From Pseudomonas sp. (GTDB taxonomy: Bacteria > Pseudomonadota > Gammaproteobacteria > Pseudomonadales > Pseudomonadaceae): a stretch of DNA of 64,000 nt. Under the pieces are notes generated by a model. The model was not told where the DNA came from. It searched no databases and saw only the letters and a list, made by a program, of their open reading frames with translations. This document shows positions 26,302 to 35,104 of this stretch, piece after piece. Positions within the stretch are counted from its first letter, which is position 1, and each line of letters opens with the position of its first letter. The position numbers were made by a program, and so were the translations under genes. The stretch is from assembly GCF_030698175.1 (NCBI RefSeq), contig NZ_JAUYNT010000010.1:1-64000 (forward strand). The letters run 5' to 3'.

Positions 26302-26308
26302 GCCCGTG

Positions 26309-28039
26309 TTACTCCTTGACCACCAGGATATCCTGCATGATCAGGTACTCAAGGTCCGAGCCGAAGAACATGTCCAGCGCATCGGTTGGTGAGCAGATCA
26401 TCGCTTCGCCACGGCGGTTCAGCGAGGTGTTGAGCGACACGCCGTTGCCGGTGAGTTTCTCCAGCTCCAGCATCATGTCGTAGTAGCGCGGGTTGTATTC
26501 GCGCTTGAGCACCTGGGCGCGGGAGGTGCCGTCTTCGTGCACTACTTCGCCGACGCGTTGCTTCCACTCGTCATTCACCTCGAAGGTGAAGGTCATAAAC
26601 GGGCTCGGGTGATCGATCTTGAACATCTGCGGCGCGACTGTGTCGAGCATCGACGGGCAGAAGGGCCTCCAGCGCTCGCGGAACTTGATCTGCGCGTTGA
26701 TCCGATCAGCCACGCCCGGCACGCTTGGGCAGCCGATAATCGAACGACCACCCAGCGCCCGCGGGCCGAACTCCATACGCCCCTGGAACCAGGCCACCGG
26801 ATTGCCGGCGACCATGATTTGGGCGATGCGTTGCGGCATGTTGTCGATCTGCGTCCACTGCGGCTTATGGGCGTGGCGGGCGCAGGCGGCGATCACGTCT
26901 TCGTTGCTGTATTCAGGGCCGAGATAGACGTGCTCCATCTTCTCCACCGGCACGCCGCGCTTGTGCGAAATAAAAGCGGCGGCGCCGACTGCGGTACCGG
27001 CGTCACCGGAGGCCGGCTGGACGAACAGCTCTTTGACTTCCGGGCGGGCAATGATCTTCTGGTTAAGCTTGACGTTCAGCGCGCAACCGCCGGCGAACAC
27101 CAGCTTGCCGGTTTCCTTGAGGATGTCACCGAGGTAGTAATCCATCATCTGCAGCGCCAACTTTTCGAACAGCGCTTGCATGCTGGCGGCGTAATGAATG
27201 TACGGATCGTCGGCAATATCGCCTTCGCGCTTCGGCCCCAGCCACTCGATCAGCTTGGGCGTGAAGTAGAAGCCTTTGCCTTTCTCTTTGTAGCGGCGCA
27301 GGCCGATGACGTTGGCGTATTCGGTGTTGATCACCAGCTCGCCGTTTTCAAACTTGGCCAAACGCGAGAAATCGTACTTGCTGGCGTCGCCGTAGGGCGC
27401 CATGCCCATGACCTTGAACTCGCCATCGAGCATCTCGAAACCGAGGAACTCGGTGATCGCGCCGTACAGACCGCCGAGGGAATCGGGATCGAAGAATTCC
27501 TTAATCTTGTGGATCTTGCCGTTCTCGCCGTAGCCGAAGAAGGTGGTGGCGTACTCACCCTTGCCGTCGATGCCGAGGATCGCGGTTTTCTCTTTAAAAC
27601 CGGAGCAATGGTAGGCGCTGGCGGCGTGCGCCAGATGGTGCTCGACCGCCTCGATCTTGACCTTTTTCAGGTCGAAACCTAGCTGCTCCAGGCACCAGTT
27701 GATCTTGGTGCGGTAGCGCTTGTAGCGGCGGTTGCCCATCAGGATCGCATCCAGGGCGCGATCCGGGGCGTACCAGTAGCGCTTGGCGTAGTGCCAACGG
27801 GCCTTATCAAAAATGCTGATCGGCGCGAACGGGATCGCCACCACATCGACATCGCTCGGCTTGATCCCGGCTTGCTCCAGGCAGAACTTGGCCGACTCGT
27901 AGGGCATGCGATGCTTGGCATGCTTGTCGCGCACGAAGCGCTCTTCTTCCACTGCAGCAACCAGTTTGCCGTCGATGTACAGGGCCGCAGACGGGTCATG
28001 GCTCAAGGCGCCGGACAGGCCGAGAATGATCAATGCCAC
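26309..28039 (-). CDS. wapO: LPS core carbamoyltransferase (NodU/CmcH family)
   Basis: The enzyme transfers a carbamoyl group from carbamoyl phosphate, through a carbamoyl-adenylate, to a hydroxyl of the inner-core heptose. The 576-residue product has the N-terminal Kae1-like metal site (VEHHLAHAASAYHCSGF, ILGIDGKGEYATTFFGYG, VFAGGCALNVKLNQKI) and the C-terminal YrdC-like NodU domain (WFQGRMEFGPRALGGRSIIG, FRERWRPFCPSM). The GTG at 28039 has AGAGG nine bases upstream. It matches PA5005 (WapO). It is five bases downstream of the two-lobed kinase gene. Confidence 0.92.
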   Translation of the reverse strand: MALIILGLSGALSHDPSAALYIDGKLVAAVEEERFVRDKHAKHRMPYESAKFCLEQAGIKPSDVDVVAIPFAPISIFDKARWHYAKRYWYAPDRALDAILMGNRRYKRYRTKINWCLEQLGFDLKKVKIEAVEHHLAHAASAYHCSGFKEKTAILGIDGKGEYATTFFGYGENGKIHKIKEFFDPDSLGGLYGAITEFLGFEMLDGEFKVMGMAPYGDASKYDFSRLAKFENGELVINTEYANVIGLRRYKEKGKGFYFTPKLIEWLGPKREGDIADDPYIHYAASMQALFEKLALQMMDYYLGDILKETGKLVFAGGCALNVKLNQKIIARPEVKELFVQPASGDAGTAVGAAAFISHKRGVPVEKMEHVYLGPEYSNEDVIAACARHAHKPQWTQIDNMPQRIAQIMVAGNPVAWFQGRMEFGPRALGGRSIIGCPSVPGVADRINAQIKFRERWRPFCPSMLDTVAPQMFKIDHPSPFMTFTFEVNDEWKQRVGEVVHEDGTSRAQVLKREYNPRYYDMMLELEKLTGNGVSLNTSLNRRGEAMICSPTDALDMFFGSDLEYLIMQDILVVKE

Positions 28040-28044
28040 AGGGT

Positions 28045-29532
28045 TTAGCCTCTTTCAGGGCAGGTGCTGGGCACCTGCGGTAAACGTTGGTCGAGCAGCT
28101 GGTGCAATGCCGAATCGGCCGGCCAGTTGCGCAAAAATCGGGTGCGATCCCGTGCATAAGCACGCTTGAAACTGCTGTCATGCCGGTGTTGGCGCATGGC
28201 ATCCAAATCAATCAACGCCCAGCGGCCGCAGTCGCCGGTGGTCTGCCAGAGCAGGTTATGGCCCTTGAAGTCGCCATGGCTGATGCGCTCGCGCAGCAAG
28301 GCGGCAAACAGCTTATCCAGCGCCAGCAGCTCTGTTTCTGGCGGCTGACTGGCGAGATAAGGCGCAAAGCGGGCGATTATATCTTGCCCGGGCAGATATT
28401 CGGTAATCAGGTACGCCGGGCCGCGCAACCAGCACCAGCGCCGCTCCAAGACGGCCAGCGGCTTGGGCGTGGCGATGCCAAGCAACTCCAGCCGATTGGC
28501 CTCGCGCCAGCTGTGCCAGGCCCGGCTCGGGCGCCAAAAACGCTTAAACCAATGGGCCAGGTCTTTGATGTTGTAGCGTTTGACCAGCAGCGGCTGGCCA
28601 TTCAGTTCGACCCGCGCCACGGTCGCCGCGCCACCACCTTTAAATTGATAACCTTGCTCGATATAGGCATCCGGGGCGGCCAGCAATGGCTGCAACTGCG
28701 GCTCGGTTTCGCGGCGCACCACCCGCAGGCCGAAGGCGCCGACTTTGGCGCTGAACAGGCTGCAATCGCGGCCGACTTTTTTCAGGTAATCGCGCAGGCG
28801 CCAGCGCCGTACCTTGGCCACTTCCTTGAGCAGCAACTCCAGCGGCAGGGCGTGCTCGCTGTTGGCCAGCAGGTAATGCACCAGCAATTGTTCCAGCTCG
28901 GCCTCCGGCATCGGCGGCAACTGGGCAAACAATACCCCGAGGTTTTCCAGCACCTTATCCAGCGCCAATGGCTGGCCTGGGGTTTGCGCAAACACGCCGC
29001 CACCATCGATCAGGTACAGCTGGCCCTGATGCTGCAGCAGGTTGTCCAGATGCAAATCGGCCTGCCACAGGCCACGGCTGTGCAGCCGCGCCACCATCGC
29101 CAGGGCGCTGCCCAGCAGCTCCTCGCGCGGCGCGGTCAACTGCTCGCCGGCGCCCAGTTCACGCCAGGCCTGGGCCAGGCTTTGCGAACCGTCTAGGTAG
29201 TCAAACAGCAGCCAGCCGCCCTCGCTCTCTTGCAGGCCGTCGGCGAGCAACTGCGGGGTAGCCAGGCCTTGCTCGGCCAACAGTTTGGCGCCGTCACGCT
29301 CACGCTGAAAATGTCGCGCGGCCTTGCTGCCCACCAGCAACTTGGCCAGCACGGTACGACCGCGCCACTGCGCCACACCGACATAGCGCTGACCGGGCAG
29401 CACCCGCAGCAGGGTCTGCAGGGTCAAAATGGCCGGACCGGCGCCATCTTCCAGTTGCACGTGCAGCGGCAACTTTGGGGTGCGGCCCGCATGGGTCAGC
29501 TGGCCAAGAGGCATCGAAGAACTAAGCTTCAT
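28045..29532 (-). CDS. Two-lobed LPS kinase-like protein (PA5006 type)
   Basis: The 495-residue protein appears to hold two kinase-like units in tandem. The first has KLLVGSKAARHFQRERDGAK and a catalytic loop RGLWQADLHLDNLLQHQGQL followed by YLIDGGG. The second has LLVKRYNIKDLAHWFKRF and the classic ISHGDFKGHNLLWQ loop with ALIDLDAMRQ. Both units keep the catalytic-loop aspartate. It overlaps the next kinase gene by four bases (ATGA). It is probably an inner-core heptose kinase or an accessory to WaaP. The exact position phosphorylated is not established from sequence. Confidence 0.82.
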   Translation of the reverse strand: MKLSSSMPLGQLTHAGRTPKLPLHVQLEDGAGPAILTLQTLLRVLPGQRYVGVAQWRGRTVLAKLLVGSKAARHFQRERDGAKLLAEQGLATPQLLADGLQESEGGWLLFDYLDGSQSLAQAWRELGAGEQLTAPREELLGSALAMVARLHSRGLWQADLHLDNLLQHQGQLYLIDGGGVFAQTPGQPLALDKVLENLGVLFAQLPPMPEAELEQLLVHYLLANSEHALPLELLLKEVAKVRRWRLRDYLKKVGRDCSLFSAKVGAFGLRVVRRETEPQLQPLLAAPDAYIEQGYQFKGGGAATVARVELNGQPLLVKRYNIKDLAHWFKRFWRPSRAWHSWREANRLELLGIATPKPLAVLERRWCWLRGPAYLITEYLPGQDIIARFAPYLASQPPETELLALDKLFAALLRERISHGDFKGHNLLWQTTGDCGRWALIDLDAMRQHRHDSSFKRAYARDRTRFLRNWPADSALHQLLDQRLPQVPSTCPERG

Positions 29533-30275
29533 CGCCGCGCAACCTTGTGTTGCTGGCGCGCGTCCAGCCGCTGCCGCCAGCCCGGTACATCGCCGCCCGC
29601 GCCGACATAAGCCAGCAGCAACTGACTTACTTCCGCCTCACTCCAATTGCCCGCGCGGCGCAGCAGCGGCTCCAGATCCTTGATCCGGTCACGCTTACCG
29701 AACAGCAGCGAGTGGGTCTTTTCCAGGTCGATCAACTGCGCACTGAAGCCGCTAGCCTCTTCACGCAAGAAAATATGCTTGGGGTAAAAGCAACCATGTA
29801 CCTGCCGCGCAGCGTGCAGCCGCCGGGCCAGCTGGCCACACGCCTGCACAATGGCTAGGCGCTGGCCTTCACTGTGTTCACTCCAGTCCTGCAGCCAGTG
29901 CTCCAGGTCCTGCCAGCCGTCTAGCGCGCGGGTGAGCAAAATGGCGCACTGCTTGCCGGCTATTTTGCGCTGGGCAAAAAATGCCGCCTGCAGGGCCGGG
30001 ATGCCGAGCTGCCGGTAATGCTCGATATTGCGCAGCTCACGAGCAAAGGTCGGCTCGCCAAACGGATGGCGCAGGCTGCGAATCAAGTGATTGGTCTGGC
30101 GCTTGAGGTAGTAGCCGTGTTCGCCCAGCTGCAGCCGCGACACCGTGCTGTAGCCGCCGCGCTCGGTGTTGGGCTCGTCCACTGCTGGAAGCGTAAGCGC
30201 CCACAGGGCCTCGAAGCTGTCGAGTTGGTACTCGGCCAACAGGGCCCGATCTTCGGCGGCAATAAAGTCGCTCAT
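29529..30275 (-). CDS. wapQ: InaA/WapQ-type LPS kinase-fold protein
   Basis: The product has 248 residues of the InaA family. RGGYSTVSRLQLGEHGYYLK and ERQ-type segments form the N-lobe with a candidate ATP lysine, and ARQVHGCFYPKHIFLREE is the catalytic-loop equivalent; the usual aspartate after HG is replaced (HGCFYPKH). LIDLEKTHSLLFGKRDRIKD follows in the metal-binding position. This loop form is, from memory, characteristic of InaA-like proteins. It overlaps the genes on both sides by four bases each, so it is made together with WapP. It corresponds by order to PA5007; the name is tentative. Confidence 0.78.
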   Translation of the reverse strand: MSDFIAAEDRALLAEYQLDSFEALWALTLPAVDEPNTERGGYSTVSRLQLGEHGYYLKRQTNHLIRSLRHPFGEPTFARELRNIEHYRQLGIPALQAAFFAQRKIAGKQCAILLTRALDGWQDLEHWLQDWSEHSEGQRLAIVQACGQLARRLHAARQVHGCFYPKHIFLREEASGFSAQLIDLEKTHSLLFGKRDRIKDLEPLLRRAGNWSEAEVSQLLLAYVGAGGDVPGWRQRLDARQQHKVARR

Positions 30276-31006
30276 TCGCGGCCCTCAAAAAAACCAATGA
30301 TCTTGCGCAGACGCTTCTTGTCCGAGTCATTCAAGCGCGCACGGCCGCGGTACTGCAGATAAAAGCGCAAGCGCTGGGTGCGCGACAATTGCTGCTTGGC
30401 GACTTTATCCAGGCAGGCCAGATCCTTGATGATCCGATAACTGAGCGCCGGCCCCCACCAGAAACTGCCGGACGGGCAATCGATCAGAAACACCTTGCCG
30501 GCCTCATCGACCAGCAAGTTGCGCCACTTCAAATCGTTGTGGGTGAAGTGATGGTCATGCAGGCAGCGGGTCAGCTCGGCCACTTGCTGGCTGACCCCAC
30601 GCACCCACTCGGCCTGGCGCAAGCGTGGATCATGCCGATCCACCAGCGCGGCCAGGTCTTGGGTGCCGACCAACTCACGGGTAATCAGCGCGCCACGGAC
30701 GAAGGCGCCTTTGCTGCGCTCCAATCCGGCGGCCACCACCTGCGGGGTCGGCACGTCCCATTTGGCAAAACGTTTGAGGTTGCGGCACTCGCTGGTGACC
30801 CGGGTACGCGCCAGGTAACGGCGCAAGCCCTTGCCGGCACTGCGGTAGCGCTTGACGTAATAACGCACGCCGTCGCGCTCGACCCGAATCACTTCGGAGA
30901 TGGCATCCTTGGTGATACGCGCGCCCTGCAAGGCAAACACCGCCTCCAAATTGCCGAAGTCCGCCGCCAGCTCGCTGTAATTGGCAGCCAGTTTCCACGC
31001 CGCCAT
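30272..31006 (-). CDS. wapP: LPS core kinase WapP
   Basis: This 244-residue kinase-fold protein is the expected second core-heptose kinase. It has VIRVERDGVRYYVKRYRSAG (ATP lysine), a full catalytic loop HFTHNDLKWRNLLVDEAGKV and the metal-binding FLIDCPSGSFWWGP, with both aspartates present. The basic C-terminal part may contact the membrane and LPS. The start overlaps the waaP stop (TGATG), and the end overlaps the InaA-type gene. It corresponds to PA5008 by order and motif. Confidence 0.87.
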   Translation of the reverse strand: MAAWKLAANYSELAADFGNLEAVFALQGARITKDAISEVIRVERDGVRYYVKRYRSAGKGLRRYLARTRVTSECRNLKRFAKWDVPTPQVVAAGLERSKGAFVRGALITRELVGTQDLAALVDRHDPRLRQAEWVRGVSQQVAELTRCLHDHHFTHNDLKWRNLLVDEAGKVFLIDCPSGSFWWGPALSYRIIKDLACLDKVAKQQLSRTQRLRFYLQYRGRARLNDSDKKRLRKIIGFFEGRE

Positions 31007-31827
31007 CAGAGCGCATCCCCGTAACGCTGTTTGCGTTCATAGAGTTTCGCTGCCTTGGCTTCCAGCCAGGCCAGCAGGCGCGCCTCATCGCGCAGAATCT
31101 GCCGCAACGAGGACGAGCCTTGAGCAGCGGCAAAATAACCTTTAACAAAGCGCAACTTGTCGCGCTGGGTCAGGCCGATATCCAGCGCCGAGAAATACAG
31201 CGCCGCCAGATCCTTGTCGCGCCAGCGGCGGCTGATGCTCGGGCGGCTTTGGGCGCGGTGCAGATCGATCAGCGACAACTTGAAATCGTCCGCCGTCACC
31301 GGCTTATCGGTGTGCAGCAGGAAGTGGCAGATATAACAGTCGCGGTGATTGACCCCGGCGCGGTGCATGCTGCCGGTCATCTTCGCCACTTCGGCGATCA
31401 GCGCATGCTTGAGTTTTACCGGCGGCGGTTGCTTGACCCAGTCGAGGCTAAAGTCTTCCAGACTGACGGTGGGCGCCAGTTCTTCGGTGACAATAAACGA
31501 ATGCTGCGCCGCCGGATTGCGCCCGCGCGCGCCGAAGGCCACCGCCGTCATGCTCGGCACGCCGACTTCGCGCAAGCGCTCGATGGCGATCAATTCCTGC
31601 TCGGCGCCGAGTACCGGCAGCTTGGCGGTGAGCAGATTCTTGATGATCTCGCCCCAGCCGATGCCGCGGTGGATCTTGACGAAATAGCCACGGCCAGCGA
31701 CCTCGGTGCGCAGCGTGCGGCGACCTTCCAGCTCGCGATAGACCTGGCCTTGCAAAGCCTCCACGGCGACAAAGGCATCGCGCCCGGCCCACAGGCTTTT
31801 AAACGGCTCGCTCAACTTCAACTTCAT
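31006..31827 (-). CDS. waaP: LPS core heptose I kinase
   Basis: WaaP phosphorylates the first heptose of the inner core, which is essential for outer-membrane assembly in Pseudomonas. The 273-residue product has GYFVKIHRGIGWGEIIKNLL with the ATP lysine, MHRAGVNHRDCYICHFLLH with the catalytic aspartate at residue 163, and LSLIDLHRAQSR with the metal-binding aspartate. The ATG at 31827 (MKLKLSEPFKSLW) has GGCGGAG just upstream and overlaps the waaG stop (ATGA); the open frame further upstream lies inside waaG. It sits in the kinase run behind the transferases that build its substrate. Confidence 0.95.
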   Translation of the reverse strand: MKLKLSEPFKSLWAGRDAFVAVEALQGQVYRELEGRRTLRTEVAGRGYFVKIHRGIGWGEIIKNLLTAKLPVLGAEQELIAIERLREVGVPSMTAVAFGARGRNPAAQHSFIVTEELAPTVSLEDFSLDWVKQPPPVKLKHALIAEVAKMTGSMHRAGVNHRDCYICHFLLHTDKPVTADDFKLSLIDLHRAQSRPSISRRWRDKDLAALYFSALDIGLTQRDKLRFVKGYFAAAQGSSSLRQILRDEARLLAWLEAKAAKLYERKQRYGDAL

Positions 31828-32945
31828 GGCCGCTCCGCCAAAATCACATCGGCCGCGTGCTGCGGCATGGAATACAGATCGGCCACGTCTGCGAACGCCA
31901 GGCCATTCGCCCCCCATTGGGCACGGACAGCATCGTCGGCGAGCATCGCCGCCAGCTGCTGATTAAGCTCAGCCTGGGTAAAAGGCTCGGCCAGCACCCG
32001 ACCGCAGTCGGCCTCGGCAACATAATGGGCGTAGCCGCACACGGCGCTGACCAGCACTGGCAAGCCGGACACCAGAGCCTCCAGCAGCACGGTGCCGGTG
32101 TTTTCGTTATAGGCCGGATGAATCAGCAAATCGGCGCCCAGCAAGAAGCGCGGAATATCGCTGCGACCCTTGAGAATTTCGACCCTATCGCTAATCCCCA
32201 GCGCCGCCATTTGCAGCAGAAACGATTTAGGGTCGTCCTGGCCGATGGCGATCAGCCGGGTGCGCTGCTTGAGTTCGCGCGGCAAGGCAGCAAGCGCCTT
32301 GAGGCTGCGATCCAGGCCCTTGGTCTTGAAGCCCGAGCCGATCTGCACCAGCAGCAAATCCTCATCACCGAGCTTGAACTCACGGCGGAACTCGGCGCGA
32401 ATCTCGGCGGCATTGGCCGGCGCGCGGCGGTCCTGGGTGATGCCCGGCGGCAGCAGATGGAAGCGCTCGGCCTGGGTACCGTAGTGTTTGACGAACAGCG
32501 GCTGCTGCACCTCGGAGATCATCAGGATGGAGGTAGCAGACTCGTGGGCAAACACCGCCCGCTCGTAGTCGGCGAAATGCTTGTAGCGGCCCCAACGGCG
32601 ATACAGGCTATTGCGCAGGGTTTGCGCCTTGTCTTCGAAGCAGCCGTCGGCGGCGTAATAGACATCCAGCCCCGGCATCTTGTTAAAACCTATCACCCGA
32701 TCCACCGGGCGCTTGGCCAAGTCGAGTTTGATCCAGGCGCTGAGCTTTTCATTGCGGCGGTGATTGAACAGCGCCTTGACCGGCACCACCACCACCTCGA
32801 AACCGGCCGGCACTTCACCTTCCCAGATCGGCGTATAGACGCGAATGCCGTGGCCACGCTGCTGGCACTCCAAGGCGATGCGCATAAAGTCGCGCTGCAG
32901 GCCGCCGTAGGGAAAATATTTGTAGAGGATAAAAGCCAGTTGCAT
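31824..32945 (-). CDS. waaG: LPS core glucosyl/galactosaminyl transferase WaaG
   Basis: WaaG is the first outer-core transferase, a GT4 enzyme at the cytoplasmic membrane; in Pseudomonas it adds galactosamine to heptose II. The 373-residue product begins LAFILYKYFPYGGLQRDFMR, has LLVQIGSGFKTKGLDRSLKA in the middle and LLIHPAYNENTGTVLLEALV at the donor site, with the E-x7-E motif of GT-B retaining enzymes. It is coupled to waaC upstream (CATCA) and to waaP downstream (ATGA). Confidence 0.94.
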   Translation of the reverse strand: MQLAFILYKYFPYGGLQRDFMRIALECQQRGHGIRVYTPIWEGEVPAGFEVVVVPVKALFNHRRNEKLSAWIKLDLAKRPVDRVIGFNKMPGLDVYYAADGCFEDKAQTLRNSLYRRWGRYKHFADYERAVFAHESATSILMISEVQQPLFVKHYGTQAERFHLLPPGITQDRRAPANAAEIRAEFRREFKLGDEDLLLVQIGSGFKTKGLDRSLKALAALPRELKQRTRLIAIGQDDPKSFLLQMAALGISDRVEILKGRSDIPRFLLGADLLIHPAYNENTGTVLLEALVSGLPVLVSAVCGYAHYVAEADCGRVLAEPFTQAELNQQLAAMLADDAVRAQWGANGLAFADVADLYSMPQHAADVILAERP

Positions 32946-33949
32946 CAGTGCTTCTCCAAACTGGCCAGCAAGCGGTCTAGCTCGGGCGCCACGCGGGCGG
33001 CATCCAAACCGTCGAAACAGGCTTGGTTGCGATCACCGCCGCCGGCCAACGGGCCTGTGGCGCACAGGTGCACCTGGCCGCGACCGTAGGCGCCGACCTT
33101 GATCGGCAGGGTGGGTCCGTACAACGAGATGCTCGGCACATCCAGAGCCGCGGCCAGATGACCGAGGCCGGTATCCACCGCCACGCAGGCACTGGCGCCG
33201 GCGATCACCACTGCCACGCCACGCAGATTCAGTTTGGGCAGCACGGCCGCGTGCTGGAGACCGGCAACGATGCGCTCGGCCCGGGCCTTTTCAGGCTCGC
33301 TGCCCCACGGCAGGCGCACGGCTAGGCCACGGCTATCGAGGTGTTCGGCCAGGGCGCGCCAGTCGGCTTCCGGCCAGTGTTTGCTGGCCCAGGTGGTGCC
33401 ATGTAAAAACAACACATAGGGCTGCCCAGGCGAACCGTCCAGCAAACGCTCACGACTCAAACCGTAATCACCGACACCCGACGGCAGCGGATAACCGAGC
33501 GCCTGGGCGAACAACTGTCGCACCCGCTCGACCGCGTGTTGGCCCCAGGCCACCGCTTGCGGGCGATCATAGAAACGGCTGGCCAAGGGCTCGCGGGCGG
33601 ATTGAGCATCCAGCCCGGCCACCGGCGCCTTGACGTAGCGGGTCAACAGGGCGCTTTTCAGCAAACCCTGGGCGTCGATCACCAGGTCGTATTCGGTCGT
33701 TTGCAGGCGCTGTTTGAAGCGCTGCCATTCACCGCTGCGAATCGTCTGCCAGAGGTTCTTGCGCCAGCGCCGCAACGCCACGGGAATCACCTGGGCCACG
33801 GCCGGGTGCCAGGCGGGAATCTCGGCGAAGCCTTCTTCCACCACCCAGTCGAACTGAATACCGGGGATCGCCCGCGCCGCGTCAGTCAGGGCCGGCAGGC
33901 TGTGAATCACATCGCCGAGAGAGGAGGTCTTGATTAGCAGTACCCGCAA
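32945..33949 (-). CDS. waaC: LPS heptosyltransferase I
   Basis: WaaC adds the first heptose to Kdo in the inner core using ADP-heptose. The 334-residue GT9 product starts (L)RVLLIKTSSLGDVIHSLPAL, which is the family's N-terminal signature, and has LFLHGTTWASKHWPEADWRA and CVAVDTGLGHLAAALDVPSI for donor binding. I chose the TTG at 33949, with GAGGTG eight bases upstream; another TTG at 33964 would lie inside waaF. It begins one base after the waaF stop codon, and its end overlaps the waaG start. Confidence 0.94.
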   Translation of the reverse strand: MRVLLIKTSSLGDVIHSLPALTDAARAIPGIQFDWVVEEGFAEIPAWHPAVAQVIPVALRRWRKNLWQTIRSGEWQRFKQRLQTTEYDLVIDAQGLLKSALLTRYVKAPVAGLDAQSAREPLASRFYDRPQAVAWGQHAVERVRQLFAQALGYPLPSGVGDYGLSRERLLDGSPGQPYVLFLHGTTWASKHWPEADWRALAEHLDSRGLAVRLPWGSEPEKARAERIVAGLQHAAVLPKLNLRGVAVVIAGASACVAVDTGLGHLAAALDVPSISLYGPTLPIKVGAYGRGQVHLCATGPLAGGGDRNQACFDGLDAARVAPELDRLLASLEKH

Positions 33950-33950
33950 A

Positions 33951-34985
33951 CTACTGCACCTCAACCGGATCGCTGACCAGGCGGTCCAGCGCTTCCATTA
34001 CCGGGCGCGGCTTCAGTTCGCGCAGGCAGTTGTAGTGCCCGAAGCGGCAGGTGCGATCAAAACAGGGGCTGCATTCGATGCCGAGGCGGACGATTTCCAC
34101 CTGATCGGCCAGGGGCGGGGTGAACTGCGGCGAAGTCGAGCCATACACCGCCACCAGCGGCCGGTTCAAGGCGGCGGCCACGTGCATCAGGCCGGAATCG
34201 TTGGCGACCACCGCCGTGGCGCAGGACATCAGGTCGATGGCCTCGGCCAGCGAAGTAGCGCCAGACAGATTTACGCACTCCTCGCGCAGGCCCGGAATCA
34301 GCCGCATGCGGATGTCTTCACCGCCGGGATGATCGTTCTGCGAGCCAAACAACCAGACCTGCCAGCCGGCGCGAATCTTCAGCTCGGCGACCTTGGCATA
34401 ATGCTCGGCCGGCCAGCGCTTGGCCTCGCCAAACTCGGCGCCCGGGCACAGGGCTAACACCGGCCGATCCAGACCCAGCTCAAATTTGGCCAGGGCCGCG
34501 TCACGACTCAGCGGATCGATGCTCAGGGCGGGGCGGGGATAGGGTTTGGGCAGCTCGGCGCCCGGTTCGAAGGCCAGCGCCATAAAGCGCTCGATCATCA
34601 GCGGGTAACGCTCTTTGTCCAGGCTGCGCAGGTCATTAAGCAGGCCGTAGCGCATCTCCCCCTTCCAGCCGGTGCGTTTGGCGATGCCGGCGAACCAGGG
34701 CAGCAAGGCGGATTTCAGCGAGTTGGGCAGTAAAATCGCCTGATCATACTGACCGGCCAGACCTTTGCCGATGCGCCGGCGGCTGGCGATATCGAGCACG
34801 CCATGGCCGAGCGGAAAGCTCAGGGTCTGGCGCACTTCGGGCATCCGCTCGAGAATCGGCCGACTCCATTCAGGCGCCAGCACATCGATCTCGCAACCGG
34901 GATGGCGCTGTTGCAGGCACTGAAACAGTGTCTGCGCCATCACCATGTCACCGACCCAGCTTGGGCCTACGATCAGAATGTTCAT
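33951..34985 (-). CDS. waaF: LPS heptosyltransferase II
   Basis: WaaF adds the second heptose of the inner core. The 344-residue GT9 protein has MNILIVGPSWVGDMVMAQTL at the start, CPGAEFGEAKRWPAEHYAKV in the middle and VVANDSGLMHVAAALNRPLV for ADP-heptose binding. The C-terminal SPCFDRTCRFGHYNCLREL with four cysteines is a common feature of WaaF. It is the first gene of the waaF-waaC-waaG-waaP series on this strand, with the ilvE stop and a palindromic repeat upstream. Confidence 0.95.
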   Translation of the reverse strand: MNILIVGPSWVGDMVMAQTLFQCLQQRHPGCEIDVLAPEWSRPILERMPEVRQTLSFPLGHGVLDIASRRRIGKGLAGQYDQAILLPNSLKSALLPWFAGIAKRTGWKGEMRYGLLNDLRSLDKERYPLMIERFMALAFEPGAELPKPYPRPALSIDPLSRDAALAKFELGLDRPVLALCPGAEFGEAKRWPAEHYAKVAELKIRAGWQVWLFGSQNDHPGGEDIRMRLIPGLREECVNLSGATSLAEAIDLMSCATAVVANDSGLMHVAAALNRPLVAVYGSTSPQFTPPLADQVEIVRLGIECSPCFDRTCRFGHYNCLRELKPRPVMEALDRLVSDPVEVQ

Positions 34986-34993
34986 GTCGAATC

Positions 34994-35092
34994 CGTAGGG
35001 TGGGCAACCGCGAAGCGTTGCCCACCGCAGATATTCAGGCCAATGGGGATTCCGGCCAATCGGTGGACAAGCTGCGCGTTGTCCACCCTACG
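34994..35092. repeat. Inverted repeat with GTAGGGTGGGCAA arms
   Basis: CGTAGGGTGGGCAACCGCGA at 34995 with GCGTTGCCCACC forms a hairpin. It faces GGTGGACAAGCTGCGCGTTG with TCCACCCTACG ending at 35092. The element fills nearly all of the 119-base gap between ilvE and waaF and is transcribed in the read-through between them. Its arms match the short element at 243. Confidence 0.75.
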
Positions 35093-35104
35093 CCAGCGGA
35101 GAAT

